Shown here: positions 35,157 through 44,231 of the stretch, in pieces
Numbering within the stretch: the first letter of the stretch is position 1
Layout of the letters: every line of letters begins with the position of its first letter
Assembly (NCBI RefSeq): GCF_001721045.1
Contig: NZ_MDER01000060.1
Span: 1 to 64,000, forward strand
Direction: 5' to 3'
DNA: 64,000 nt
DNA from: Paenibacillus nuruki
GTDB taxonomy: Bacteria > Bacillota > Bacilli > Paenibacillales > Paenibacillaceae
Made by a program: the position numbers and the translations under genes
The notes under the pieces: generated by a model
Told to the model about the DNA's origin: nothing
Databases searched by the model: none
What the model saw: the letters and a program-made list of their open reading frames with translations, nothing else

Positions 35157-35178
35157 ATAAGTTCAGAGAAAACAATAC

Positions 35179-35211
35179 AAAAAAACCTCTCTTTCTATAG
35201 AAAGAGAGGCT
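35179..35211 (-). terminator. Intrinsic terminator of tagO
   Basis: A perfect 10 bp stem CCTCTCTTTC / GAAAGAGAGG with a TATA loop and a T run on the minus strand. Confidence 0.9.
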
Positions 35212-35291
35212 TCAATATCGCCGAGATCCTTTGCTAGCAACCGATCTACGACAAATGATTTATTTTATTAATTTTGAAGAAAATACGTTAT

Positions 35292-36419
35292 TTAAGGTTT
35301 GCTTCCACGAGTTGGATCAGGTTTGATTCGCAGGCGAGCAATCAATCCAAGAAGTGGACGTCTTGTTTTGCCAACTAAACCAATAAGCTCTGCTCCAATT
35401 TGAAGGACAAACATCATGACACAAATCACTAGGAATGTTACCCAATTGGCTTCATTAATAGCAGCCGATGATTGAATAATAGCTAGAACACCGAAAAATG
35501 CTGCAATTCCATAAATCAATAATACTGTCTGACGATGACTTAATCCGAGTTCGCGTAGACAATGATGCAAATGACCTTTGTCTGGTGCAAAAATCGGCTT
35601 CTTATGTACCCAACGACGGATAATCGCGAAGAAGGTATCAGACAATGGTACACCGATAATGATTAGCGGAGTAATAAAAGAAACAACCGCGATTTGTTTA
35701 AATCCAAGTAAGGATAACATCGCAAGACTGAATCCGAGGAACAATGATCCCGTATCACCCATAAAAATTTTGGCTGGATGAAAGTTAAAGTAAAGGAATC
35801 CAACAATAGCTCCCAAAAGAAGTAGACATAAAAGCGCTACAGGGTAGTTACCCATAATCAATGACATTGTGAAAATACTACCGATCGCAATAGCAGATAC
35901 ACCTGCTGCCAAACCATCCAACCCATCAATCAAGTTGATCGCGTTCGTTACACCTACGATCCAGAAGATCGTTAGCGGGATAGCAATCCAGTTTTCAAGT
36001 GAAGAATACGAATCTTGAAAAGGAATATTTACAAAATCCACTTTGATTCCGTATCCGAATACTACTGTACATGCAGCAATAATTTGACCCAACAATTTAA
36101 CACGAGCTGATAATTCAAAACGGTCATCCAGTACACCGATCAATACAATAATTGAACCCGCTGTAAAAAATGCTTTCATAAAATTAGCGTCGCGTGCAGG
36201 TAGATCAAATGGCAAAAACGGAAGGACAGCAACAAAAGCAATCGTAAATGCTAAATAAATCCCCAGTCCGCCAAGCCTTGGCATGATTCTCGTATGCACT
36301 TTACGGGCATTAGGAACATCTACGGCTCCGATTCGAATTGCAAACTTTTTGACGAGCGGCGTTAGAACCAGTGCCAATGCCAGCGCCAGAACAAATCCGA
36401 GAATAAAAATGATTAACAT
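35292..36419 (-). CDS. tagO: TagO/WecA-type undecaprenyl-phosphate GlcNAc-1-phosphate transferase
   Basis: A 375-residue polytopic membrane enzyme (about ten to eleven segments) of the MraY/WecA family. It moves GlcNAc-1-phosphate from UDP-GlcNAc to undecaprenyl phosphate at the inner membrane face, the first step of teichoic acid or secondary wall polymer synthesis. NAINLIDGLDGLAAG, HPAKIFMGDTGSLFLGF and HLHHCLRELGLSHRQ are the catalytic loops. GGGGGTC precedes the ATG. tagA and csaB lie upstream and complete a polymer pathway with mnaA at 56.4 kb. Confidence 0.95.
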   Translation of the reverse strand: MLIIFILGFVLALALALVLTPLVKKFAIRIGAVDVPNARKVHTRIMPRLGGLGIYLAFTIAFVAVLPFLPFDLPARDANFMKAFFTAGSIIVLIGVLDDRFELSARVKLLGQIIAACTVVFGYGIKVDFVNIPFQDSYSSLENWIAIPLTIFWIVGVTNAINLIDGLDGLAAGVSAIAIGSIFTMSLIMGNYPVALLCLLLLGAIVGFLYFNFHPAKIFMGDTGSLFLGFSLAMLSLLGFKQIAVVSFITPLIIIGVPLSDTFFAIIRRWVHKKPIFAPDKGHLHHCLRELGLSHRQTVLLIYGIAAFFGVLAIIQSSAAINEANWVTFLVICVMMFVLQIGAELIGLVGKTRRPLLGLIARLRIKPDPTRGSKP

Positions 36420-36532
36420 TTTGCTTTTCGACCCCCAATTTATCTCACGGAGCCAATTATACTCCGTTCGAAATTAAACACCAAACTTCTTTTAAGCACG
36501 TTTTAGGCGATATTCATCTAAATTTCATCTAT

Positions 36533-37291
36533 TTAATGAACTTTTACTACGTTTTCCTTGTCCTTTAGCACTTTTAATGCGAATTTCGGAAGCGCAAGCA
36601 TTCTTTTGTATCGTGTAGGCTCTTTAAGTAAGCGATAAAACCACTCCAAACGCAGTTTTTGGAATAATTTTGGTGCACGTTTGGTTTTGCCAGAGATCAC
36701 ATCAAAGCTTCCACCTACACCCATAATGATCGGAACACCCAATTCTTGCTTGTATGTACCAATCCAAGGTTCTTGTGTATCTGCTCCTCTTGCAACAAAA
36801 AGAAGATCAGGTGCAAGGCTACGAATTTCAGCAATAATTTGTGCATCTTGATCTGGGCCAAAAAATCCATCTCGATAACCCACAACTAAAGTATGGGGAT
36901 ATAAACTTTTTAACCGGGTAGCTGTTGCCTGAATCACTTCCGGGGTTGAACCTAGTAAATATACTTTCCAATGAAGCGCCTGTCCTCTATCCATCAAACG
37001 ATGTAATAGATCGTATCCAGCTACACGTTCAGCAACAGGTTGACCACAAGTAGAAGCTGCCCAGACTAACCCTGCTCCATCAGGAACAAGTAATTCTGCA
37101 TTTTTCATCACTTGCATATAAGCAGGTTGTTCCAAAGCCGTCATAATCATGATTGGATTCGCTGTAATAATCTGCTGCGGTTTACCCTTTTTGATACTTT
37201 GTTCCAGATATTCAACGGTATCGTCCATATTCATTTTGGATACTTGTAACCCGTAAATCGGAACCGTCGGTATGGTATTCCATTCTTTCAT
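36533..37291 (-). CDS. tagA: TagA/WecG/CpsF-family N-acetylmannosaminyltransferase
   Basis: A 252-residue GT26 glycosyltransferase. IITANPIMIMTALEQPAYM near residues 41-59 and LLVPDGAGLVWA contain the catalytic Thr and Asp of TagA; the C-terminus (FRLLKEPTRYKRM-like, here FYRLLKEPTRYKRMLALP) is the membrane-targeting tail. It adds ManNAc to GlcNAc-lipid, forming the disaccharide linkage unit. Six bases after csaB; coupled in one operon with DUF5693-csaB. Confidence 0.93.
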   Translation of the reverse strand: MKEWNTIPTVPIYGLQVSKMNMDDTVEYLEQSIKKGKPQQIITANPIMIMTALEQPAYMQVMKNAELLVPDGAGLVWAASTCGQPVAERVAGYDLLHRLMDRGQALHWKVYLLGSTPEVIQATATRLKSLYPHTLVVGYRDGFFGPDQDAQIIAEIRSLAPDLLFVARGADTQEPWIGTYKQELGVPIIMGVGGSFDVISGKTKRAPKLFQKLRLEWFYRLLKEPTRYKRMLALPKFALKVLKDKENVVKVH

Positions 37292-37297
37292 TATATA

Positions 37298-38449
37298 TCA
37301 CCTTTGTGCTAAATAATAATGAGCAATAAAACGAGCAGGGCTAGCAGCATCTTGTTTGAGTAATTCGATAAAAGAAGCTTTGCTGGCACGCCATCCTTCT
37401 TGATCATCTAGCAATACTTTCGTTTCTTTTGCCAATTGAAGCGGATCCACCTTTGTACTAGTGCCTGTGGCTTGAATTTGTAAACGATTCAAGAATTGAT
37501 CGATTTTGGGATCATACGATATGCCAATTAAAGGTACGGATTGAGATGCTGCATAGATGAGACTGTGAAGCCTCATACCTATAATAGCATGACAATGGCT
37601 AACTTCCACTAACATTTGTTGTGGATCTGTTACTTGTTCTGCGCTACTTATCATACTTCCATGCTCACGGATATCCCCAATACGATCAATAACATACTGA
37701 GAAGCTTGCTCATCTTCTGGCAAATGGAAAGGTAAAAAGCGAAGATGAACCGGTGATTCTTGACTTAATAAACGCAAACCATCCGCTATTCCATCTAATT
37801 CACGACGCTGTTTATCCCAAAAGCGAACCGATATACCCACAACAGGAAGCGAATCCATATTCGCTTCTCCTATATGAGTTAAAGACTTAACTTGGATAGG
37901 ATTGCGTGTCGTAGGTAACGGTAATCCCATAACAGGATCAGCAACCACTTCAATCTTAGAACGAGAAAGCCCCATTTTTTCTAATAATAAAGCAGATTCC
38001 TGATCCCGTACAGAAACATAAGCACTTCGTTTAAAACTATTTTTAATCCATGAGAAGAAGAATTTCTTCTGTACAGGTCCTACACCTTGAGCATAAATAA
38101 ACACAGGCTTACGTAACCATTGAGCGATACGAACAATGCCTAGATAGTAAGGAATAGTCATGATGCCTGTAGAATCTTGAAGTAAACTACCTCCACCACT
38201 GATCAGACCATCACTTTCTTTAAGCAATTGACGAATTTCGCGAATCTTCAACCGACCTACAGAGCGTACTCCATACATTTTGGAAGTCCATTCAGGATCA
38301 CCTGACAATACGATCGGCTCGATTTGAATACCTTGTTGTTTACCCTGATCTTCCAGTGAATTCAAAATGGATTTTAATACGGCTTCGTCTCCACTATTGC
38401 GGAACCCATAGTATCCAGAGATTACGATTTTCGCAGAAGCGGTAGCCAT
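37298..38449 (-). CDS. csaB: CsaB polysaccharide pyruvyl transferase
   Basis: A 383-residue member of the polysaccharide pyruvyl transferase family. The N-terminus has SGYYGFRNSGDEAVL; GLISGGGSLLQDSTG and MRLHSLIYAA are conserved blocks. CsaB transfers pyruvate from phosphoenolpyruvate to ManNAc of the wall polymer, creating the ligand for SLH domains. I use the ATG at 38449 with AAAGGTG nine bases upstream; a GTG at 38461 is possible. It overlaps the DUF5693 gene by about 28 bases, showing coupling. Confidence 0.95.
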   Translation of the reverse strand: MATASAKIVISGYYGFRNSGDEAVLKSILNSLEDQGKQQGIQIEPIVLSGDPEWTSKMYGVRSVGRLKIREIRQLLKESDGLISGGGSLLQDSTGIMTIPYYLGIVRIAQWLRKPVFIYAQGVGPVQKKFFFSWIKNSFKRSAYVSVRDQESALLLEKMGLSRSKIEVVADPVMGLPLPTTRNPIQVKSLTHIGEANMDSLPVVGISVRFWDKQRRELDGIADGLRLLSQESPVHLRFLPFHLPEDEQASQYVIDRIGDIREHGSMISSAEQVTDPQQMLVEVSHCHAIIGMRLHSLIYAASQSVPLIGISYDPKIDQFLNRLQIQATGTSTKVDPLQLAKETKVLLDDQEGWRASKASFIELLKQDAASPARFIAHYYLAQR

Positions 38450-40449
38450 TTTTTCCAACACCTTTCAAGGATTTGCCATGCAATCACAGCAACCAGTCCA
38501 AGAATCAAACCAAGTCCCATTCCTAGCAGACCACGAATCAGAGAAATATGAACAGGTGAATGAATATGTGCAAATGTATCAACCATCGATAATTGACCAA
38601 TACAAGCAATAATCATAATGTAAATCGCATGACGATACTTCGCTGCAATAAATACACCTAAAATAAATAATGGATGAGCCATTAAGAATTCTTTATTACG
38701 TGGACGAACACCTAATAAGCTTTCTAGTGCATTACGGAAATGCATTTCAAGCGGTGTTACTGTTCCTGCATTACCGGTACGCGAAAGATAATACATGCCT
38801 ACAATTCCTACGATACCCAGTACAATAATCCAAGTTAGTGTAATTGGAGTCGTTAGTACTTTGCGAATACCACCTATACCAAAACTTTGTTTGCCACGAT
38901 AAAAAGCGATATAAACCGCAATTAAAGCGATAGGCGCAAAGTGTAATAAACTTACACCACGGAATTGGTTGATGACTAGTTGATACGTAATATCGTTTAG
39001 AAGTCCGATAATAAATAATGCTCCTGTTAATGACCACAGCGATGTACGAATAAACAAGATAACGGCTTGAATCACACGCTGACTTACAGATAATTGATGT
39101 CTTGTTTCGTATAAACGATCTACTTTGCGTACAGCATAGATCATCGCGATCGTTGGTGCACTAATAGCCGCTAATAAAGCAATACCTTGTTCTAAAATAA
39201 GCGCTTGATGAATTAAGATCATTCCTGCACTTCCAACAAGTCCAAGTACAAATACGATCAAAGTGAAGCGTCGTACAAAATAATAAACCAGCAAAGCAAT
39301 ATACGCAATCGCACCAATCAGTACAATTAATTTGAAATATTTATTGAAAACAGAATGACTTACATCCATAGCGGAAGCAGGTCCAATTTTAAAACCGTGA
39401 CTTTCGATATTTTGAATCGCATGCCCTTCGGTTTGTAGACTCTTAATGACATTATCAATCGAGTTAGTCATTTGAGCTTTGGTCGTGTCACGAGATACCG
39501 CCAAGTTAATATACATCATCCGAATATTGCGATCTTTGGCTGCCAAAGCAAAACGATCAGCTACTGTATAAGGATCTAGCTTAGAATCGGATTCGCTCAA
39601 TGAATACAATCGAACCACATTATAATCCATCAGGTAGGCTAATTTGCTAAACCCAGTTTGTGGTTTTTTCAAGTTTTCGATAGCTGCTATACCAATTCCA
39701 TGTTGATTCAACAATGTAGCAAAGTTAGCAATACTTTTCTTCTCGATATCGTCAGTGAAACCTGTAACTGATTCACCATCGAAAAGAATTGTTTTAACAC
39801 CATATTCAGCAAATTGACTTAACAATCCATTCATACGATTTTGATCATAAGGTAATGAATCGTTTAAACGGGGTACGATTTGGAAGCCCATGTTGTGAAG
39901 CATCCGCATAGTGATTGGATCTGGATCAAGTGGCTTCAGTCCAGCTTCATCCGCAGAAGTCTGAATAACCACACCCGGTAATCCTTTGAAGCTCCAAGGT
40001 ACAACAGGGATGCCCAATGAATTGTATACACGCTGAAGAACAGGCTCTAGTAATTGTGCATTTTCTTCACTTGTAAACTGGACATATGTAAAATTTTCAT
40101 TTTGCGGAATAACCTGATTTTGAAGATTAGCCACATCCACAGAATTATACACATTTAGACGTTGCGATTTTTGCAATTCACTTAAATTACTTTGGTATAC
40201 AGCGACAGAACCTATGCCTGCATCCTTCAGCAATTGAAGCTGTTGCTTGATATAATCCTGGGGATGAGGCTGATACGATGCAATATCGATCAGATTACGA
40301 TAATTAAAAACAAACTCTACATTTTTGGACGTTGATTCGGTTTTAGTACGATCAAAAGCAATCGGCAATGATGCCACCAAACCAATAATCACTAATATCC
40401 ATAACCATTTCACAGAAGAATTATTCCAATGCTGCCATTTCTGAACCAC
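38422..40449 (-). CDS. DUF5693 membrane protein, csaB partner
   Basis: A 675-residue integral membrane protein of the DUF5693 family. One N-terminal segment (residues about 14-32) is followed by an extracytoplasmic region of about 330 residues and a C-terminal block of eight or nine hydrophobic segments. Members occur beside csaB in Paenibacillaceae and relatives, suggesting a role in export or assembly of pyruvylated polymer; the biochemical function is unknown. GTG start with AAGGAGG seven bases upstream. The gene follows a strongly folded leader. Confidence 0.85.
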   Translation of the reverse strand: MVQKWQHWNNSSVKWLWILVIIGLVASLPIAFDRTKTESTSKNVEFVFNYRNLIDIASYQPHPQDYIKQQLQLLKDAGIGSVAVYQSNLSELQKSQRLNVYNSVDVANLQNQVIPQNENFTYVQFTSEENAQLLEPVLQRVYNSLGIPVVPWSFKGLPGVVIQTSADEAGLKPLDPDPITMRMLHNMGFQIVPRLNDSLPYDQNRMNGLLSQFAEYGVKTILFDGESVTGFTDDIEKKSIANFATLLNQHGIGIAAIENLKKPQTGFSKLAYLMDYNVVRLYSLSESDSKLDPYTVADRFALAAKDRNIRMMYINLAVSRDTTKAQMTNSIDNVIKSLQTEGHAIQNIESHGFKIGPASAMDVSHSVFNKYFKLIVLIGAIAYIALLVYYFVRRFTLIVFVLGLVGSAGMILIHQALILEQGIALLAAISAPTIAMIYAVRKVDRLYETRHQLSVSQRVIQAVILFIRTSLWSLTGALFIIGLLNDITYQLVINQFRGVSLLHFAPIALIAVYIAFYRGKQSFGIGGIRKVLTTPITLTWIIVLGIVGIVGMYYLSRTGNAGTVTPLEMHFRNALESLLGVRPRNKEFLMAHPLFILGVFIAAKYRHAIYIMIIACIGQLSMVDTFAHIHSPVHISLIRGLLGMGLGLILGLVAVIAWQILERCWKKWLPLLRKS

Positions 40450-40469
40450 TCAAGTACCTCCTTAGTAAG

Positions 40470-40576
40470 TTCGTTATGTCGCTTTGTGGGAGTCGCCCAA
40501 AGAAGAACATAACGAATGGTTCCGCTGTTAAGACTAAGCCTCACAGCGGAACCCTTCATTCATCTGATCTATTATA
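40470..40576 (-). promoter_or_regulatory. Two-hairpin structured leader of the DUF5693-csaB-tagA operon
   Basis: A minus-strand TATAAT at 40571-40576 is followed by an RNA made almost entirely of two hairpins: GGTTCCGCTGT / ACAGCGGAACC (40518-40553, 11 bp perfect) and TTCGTTATGT / ACATAACGAA (40470-40516, 10 bp perfect) with an inner CTTTG / CAAAG stem. Only one base separates them, and the Shine-Dalgarno follows. There is no T tail. The -35 is poor. I do not recognise a known riboswitch class. Confidence 0.6.
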
Positions 40577-40644
40577 TACTGCCTGGTGTGTCTATCCTAC
40601 TAAAAATTGATGACAAAATGCCATTTCAACAAAATATTTTTTGT

Positions 40645-42369
40645 TTATCCGTCTACACGTTGCATCACAGCAGCTGTTAATTGTTGAATGCGAGCTGTTG
40701 CATCTGCGCCTGAATCACCACGAACCGCAAAGTATACTTTAATTTTGGGCTCTGTTCCAGAAGGACGTAAGCAGAACCATGATCCATCTTCCAATAAGAA
40801 TTTCAATACGTTTTCTTTAGGAAGGCCATCTAACCCTTTGGAATAATCCAATGCTTCACTCACTTTAACACCAGCGATTTCAGCAGGGCTATCCGTGCGC
40901 CATGATTCCATAATGCCTTGAATCTGTGCAACGCCATCTTTTCCTTTAAGCGTACGAGATTCCAAACTTTCTTGGAAGTGGCCAAATTGCTCATACAACT
41001 CTTGCAATACATCATATAACGTTTTGCCTTGTTGTTTGTAATAAGCAGCAGCTTCACTGATTAATAGTGCTGCAACTACTGCATCTTTATCACGTGCATA
41101 ATTACCTGCTAAATAACCATAACTTTCTTCGTAACCGAACAAATAGGTATGCTCGCCACTTTGTTCAAATTGATTCATTTTTTCACCGATATATTTGAAC
41201 CCTGTTAATGTGTTAAATACGGTTGCTCCATAATGTTCAGCGATAGCTGCTCCCATTTCACTCGTTACAATCGTTTTGATTACTGCGCCGTTAGAAGGAA
41301 GTTTGCCTTGCTCTTGAAGCTGACTCAAATAATAATGAATCATAATCGCACCCGACTGATTACCAGTTAGAACAAAATATTTACCATCTGGATCTTTAAC
41401 GACAGCACCCATACGGTCACTATCCGGATCTGTACCGATTAAAATATCTGCGTCTACTTCTTCACCTAGCTTAATGGCTAGTGTAAAAGCTTCACGCTCT
41501 TCAGGGTTAGGTGACTTCACTGTTGTAAAGTTACCATCAGGTGCTTCTTGCTCAGATACGATTGAAACGTTAGTAAACCCAAGACGCTCTAGTCCTGCAC
41601 GTACAGGAAGATTACCTGCTCCATGTAAAGGTGTATAGACAATGTTCAATGCTTTGCCTGCTTCACCTTGTAACAACTCACGATTCACGCTAATAGCTGT
41701 GACTGCTTGGATAAAGTCTTCATCTTCTTCTTTGCCTAACCATACCAACAATCCTTGTTGTTCCGCTTCTTCACGACTAATACGCTTAATCGCTGCAAAA
41801 GAAGAGACTTCACGGATATTGCTAATCACTTGCTCGGCTTCATGAGGAACCAGTTGGCCACCGCTGTTGTTATATACTTTATATCCATTATATTCAGGCG
41901 GATTATGACTTGCTGTAATCACAATACCACCCGTAGCTTTGAGGTTACGAACAGCAAAAGACAATTCCGGTGTAGAACGAAGCGAAGGGAATAATTTCGC
42001 TACAATTCCATTTCCAGCAAGTACCAAAGCTGCTTCTAATGAAAATTCAGGTGAAAAGTGACGGGAATCATGAGCGATTATAACAGATGGCTTACCTTCT
42101 CCAGTATGAGCAGATACAATATACTCTGCTAAACCTTGAGTGGCTCTACCTACAGTGTAAGAGTTCATACGGTTACTACCTGCACCAATCACTCCACGCA
42201 GTCCACCTGTACCGAATTCTAGATCACGGTAAAAGCGATCTTCCAGTTCTTTATCTTGTCCTTGGAGTCCTTGCAATTCCTCTTTGGTTGCTGCATCAAT
42301 CGATTCGTCATTTAACCATTGATCTAAATTACGTTGAGCTTGTTCACTAAGTGTTGTCATCATATCCAT
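40645..42369 (-). CDS. pgcA: Alpha-phosphoglucomutase/phosphomannomutase PgcA
   Basis: A 574-residue alpha-D-phosphohexomutase that interconverts glucose-6-phosphate and glucose-1-phosphate for UDP-glucose and wall glycan synthesis. TASHNPPEYNGYKVY carries the phosphoserine (Ser near 146), GTDPDSDRMG binds magnesium, GYEESYGYL is the sugar-specificity loop and RPSGTEPKIKVYF the phosphate loop. Length matches Bacillus subtilis PgcA. Start could be any of three nearby ATG codons (42369, 42363, 42360). It stands between fabZ and the DUF5693 operon. Confidence 0.95.
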   Translation of the reverse strand: MDMMTTLSEQAQRNLDQWLNDESIDAATKEELQGLQGQDKELEDRFYRDLEFGTGGLRGVIGAGSNRMNSYTVGRATQGLAEYIVSAHTGEGKPSVIIAHDSRHFSPEFSLEAALVLAGNGIVAKLFPSLRSTPELSFAVRNLKATGGIVITASHNPPEYNGYKVYNNSGGQLVPHEAEQVISNIREVSSFAAIKRISREEAEQQGLLVWLGKEEDEDFIQAVTAISVNRELLQGEAGKALNIVYTPLHGAGNLPVRAGLERLGFTNVSIVSEQEAPDGNFTTVKSPNPEEREAFTLAIKLGEEVDADILIGTDPDSDRMGAVVKDPDGKYFVLTGNQSGAIMIHYYLSQLQEQGKLPSNGAVIKTIVTSEMGAAIAEHYGATVFNTLTGFKYIGEKMNQFEQSGEHTYLFGYEESYGYLAGNYARDKDAVVAALLISEAAAYYKQQGKTLYDVLQELYEQFGHFQESLESRTLKGKDGVAQIQGIMESWRTDSPAEIAGVKVSEALDYSKGLDGLPKENVLKFLLEDGSWFCLRPSGTEPKIKVYFAVRGDSGADATARIQQLTAAVMQRVDG

Positions 42370-42421
42370 CCCTTCTCCATCTATAAGTTATCAATCATCA
42401 AATCATTTCATATTCAGTCGA

Positions 42422-42859
42422 TTACTCTTTATTCGGCTCTGTCAGCGCGAACATAATTTCACCCTCAGCAACAACTTTACCATCCACGGTTGCTCTAGCA
42501 TGTCCTTTACCGATCGATGCTTTCATACGTGTAATATCCACTTCCAATTGAAGCGTATCACCAGGTACTACTTGTCCACGGAAACGAACACCATCAATTC
42601 CTGCAAACATCGCTAGTTTGTTACGATTTGCTTCCATTTGCAAAATAGCTACTGCGCCTACCTGTGCTAACGCTTCAACAATCAATACACCAGGCATCAC
42701 AGGATAACCTGGAAAATGCCCTACAAAAAATGGTTCATTAATCGTTACATTTTTAATACCTACAGCACGTTTACCAACTTCCAATTCCAGTATGCGATCT
42801 ACCAGTAAAAAGGGAGGACGATGCGGTATAATCTCCTGAATTTGTTGTACATCTAACAC
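42422..42859 (-). CDS. fabZ: 3-hydroxyacyl-ACP dehydratase FabZ
   Basis: A 145-residue FabZ, which dehydrates 3-hydroxyacyl-ACP in fatty acid elongation. The central helix [20 protein letters not shown] contains catalytic His48 and Glu62. The frame opens at 42943, which would give a 28-residue unrelated extension; the GTG at 42859 has GAGAGGGG eight bases ahead and yields the usual [16 protein letters not shown] start. Synteny near flhP matches Bacillus, where fabZ (ywpB) is also downstream of flhO-flhP. Confidence 0.95.
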   Translation of the reverse strand: MLDVQQIQEIIPHRPPFLLVDRILELEVGKRAVGIKNVTINEPFFVGHFPGYPVMPGVLIVEALAQVGAVAILQMEANRNKLAMFAGIDGVRFRGQVVPGDTLQLEVDITRMKASIGKGHARATVDGKVVAEGEIMFALTEPNKE

Positions 42860-43040
42860 AACCAAAACCCCTCTCATTTTCAACAGTATAGGTTCACTTT
42901 TTCTTTCATCCATTATCGCATCTTCAGATTGCATGCATAACAATGTGAATCCGAATCGTTCACCTGCATTGTCCCATATAATATGTAAGCAATTTTTAGT
43001 TATTTTAAGCAGTCCCCATCATTATAACGGTTTCGACAAC

Positions 43041-43070
43041 AAAAATAAAACTCCTGCATATGCAGGAGCC
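43041..43070 (-). terminator. Intrinsic terminator after the EpuA-like gene
   Basis: The perfect palindrome CTCCTGCATATGCAGGAG followed on the minus strand by TTTTATTTTTG. It closes the flhO-flhP-EpuA unit. Confidence 0.88.
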
Positions 43071-43078
43071 TTTAAAAG

Positions 43079-43378
43079 TCATGGTGCAAAAACAAGTTGA
43101 AAAATATGCGCCCATGTTTCCGGATATAATACATCCGATATATTTTGTTTACCCAAAATAGCATAACCTACCATTAAGCCTGCCATTAAAGCAACAACAA
43201 ATCCAACAATCACTAATATGACACGTAATGTTTTGACACCAGCCGAAGCAGATGGAGTAGCTGGCTTCTTCTCCGGCTGTTTTCTCTCAGGTGCAGGCTT
43301 TCTCACAATTTTTTTATTAGGAGTTGCTTTACCTTGAGCTTTAGCCGCTTCTTGTACGGCTGCACGTCTACTAGCCAC
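43079..43378 (-). CDS. EpuA-like small membrane protein (annotated elsewhere as RNA polymerase subunit beta-like)
   Basis: A 99-residue protein with a basic, Lys/Pro/Ala-rich N-terminus, one membrane segment (about residues 50-72) and a conserved tail containing VGYAILGKQ and YPETWAHIFQLVF. This is the PF11772/EpuA family often mislabelled as DNA-directed RNA polymerase subunit beta; nothing links it to RNA polymerase. Function unknown. GTG start overlapping the flhP stop by eight bases, so it is co-translated with the flagellar rod genes. Confidence 0.8.
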   Translation of the reverse strand: MASRRAAVQEAAKAQGKATPNKKIVRKPAPERKQPEKKPATPSASAGVKTLRVILVIVGFVVALMAGLMVGYAILGKQNISDVLYPETWAHIFQLVFAP

Positions 43379-44195
43379 GAATACTATTGGTAATGCTCAT
43401 CATGTTATCACTAGAAGACAATGTACGTGCTGCCAGCTGATATGCACGTTGTACTGTAATCAATTCAGACATTTCTGCACTCAAATCGACATTAGACCCT
43501 TCCAAAAAGCCTTGACGAATCTGAGTCGTTGCAGACATCGTGCCTACAACATCATTTAAGTTCGCTCCGGTAGGTAACATGAATAAGTTTCCATCCATTT
43601 GCGTAAGCCCTTCTGGATGAATTATACGATCAACTTGAACCGATTGTGGCAGTACTGTAATTTTGCCTGCACCATCCGTAGAACGAACAACACCTTTGTC
43701 ATCGATCTGGATACTGGTTTTGGCTGGAACTTCCAAAGGAGCAGATACCCCTCTAGCATTTTTCCCCATTAACAAATAGCCTTGATCGGTTGCCATAAAT
43801 GCTTTGGTCGGGTCTGTGGCTGAAGGTACAAAGTGGAAAGATCCTTCACGTGTCCAACCTTGCTTCCCATCTGCACTCACTGCAAACATACCATCACCTT
43901 GAATAGCCAAATCAGTAGGATTATTAGTCGTCTGCATTTCCCCTTGAGCAGTATTCATCGTTACATCACCCATACGAGCACCGAATCCTAGATTGTATCC
44001 TGCTCCTGTTACGCGACCTGGTAGAGCAGATGCTGCACCTGGTTGTTGTTTAACCGCAGTAAATACATCTTCAAATGTAGCTTGTTTTCCTTTGTACCCT
44101 ACTGTATCGGCATTCGCAATGTTATCAGAGACCATACCCAGTTTTTGCTGGATACCGCTCATCGCTACCATTGCACTGATCATCGAATTATTCAT
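43371..44195 (-). CDS. flhP: FlhP-type flagellar rod/hook-basal body protein
   Basis: A 274-residue FlgF/FlgG-family protein. The N-terminal rod motif (GMVSDNIANADTVGYKGKQ) and the C-terminal LSAEMSELITVQRAYQLAARTL segment are diagnostic. In Bacillus subtilis FlhO and FlhP are distal rod proteins transcribed with sigma-D and sited after mbl, exactly as here. AAGGAGG precedes the ATG; 36 bases after flhO. Confidence 0.94.
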   Translation of the reverse strand: MNNSMISAMVAMSGIQQKLGMVSDNIANADTVGYKGKQATFEDVFTAVKQQPGAASALPGRVTGAGYNLGFGARMGDVTMNTAQGEMQTTNNPTDLAIQGDGMFAVSADGKQGWTREGSFHFVPSATDPTKAFMATDQGYLLMGKNARGVSAPLEVPAKTSIQIDDKGVVRSTDGAGKITVLPQSVQVDRIIHPEGLTQMDGNLFMLPTGANLNDVVGTMSATTQIRQGFLEGSNVDLSAEMSELITVQRAYQLAARTLSSSDNMMSITNSIRG

Positions 44196-44231
44196 TATTC
44201 TCCTCCTTTGCTAACCATCTATACTGCTATA

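Noticed and set aside
35059-35175. 39-residue N-terminal extension of the SLH protein
   Set aside because: It spans the sigma-D-like promoter and Shine-Dalgarno and delays the signal peptide; the TTG at 35058 is a better start.
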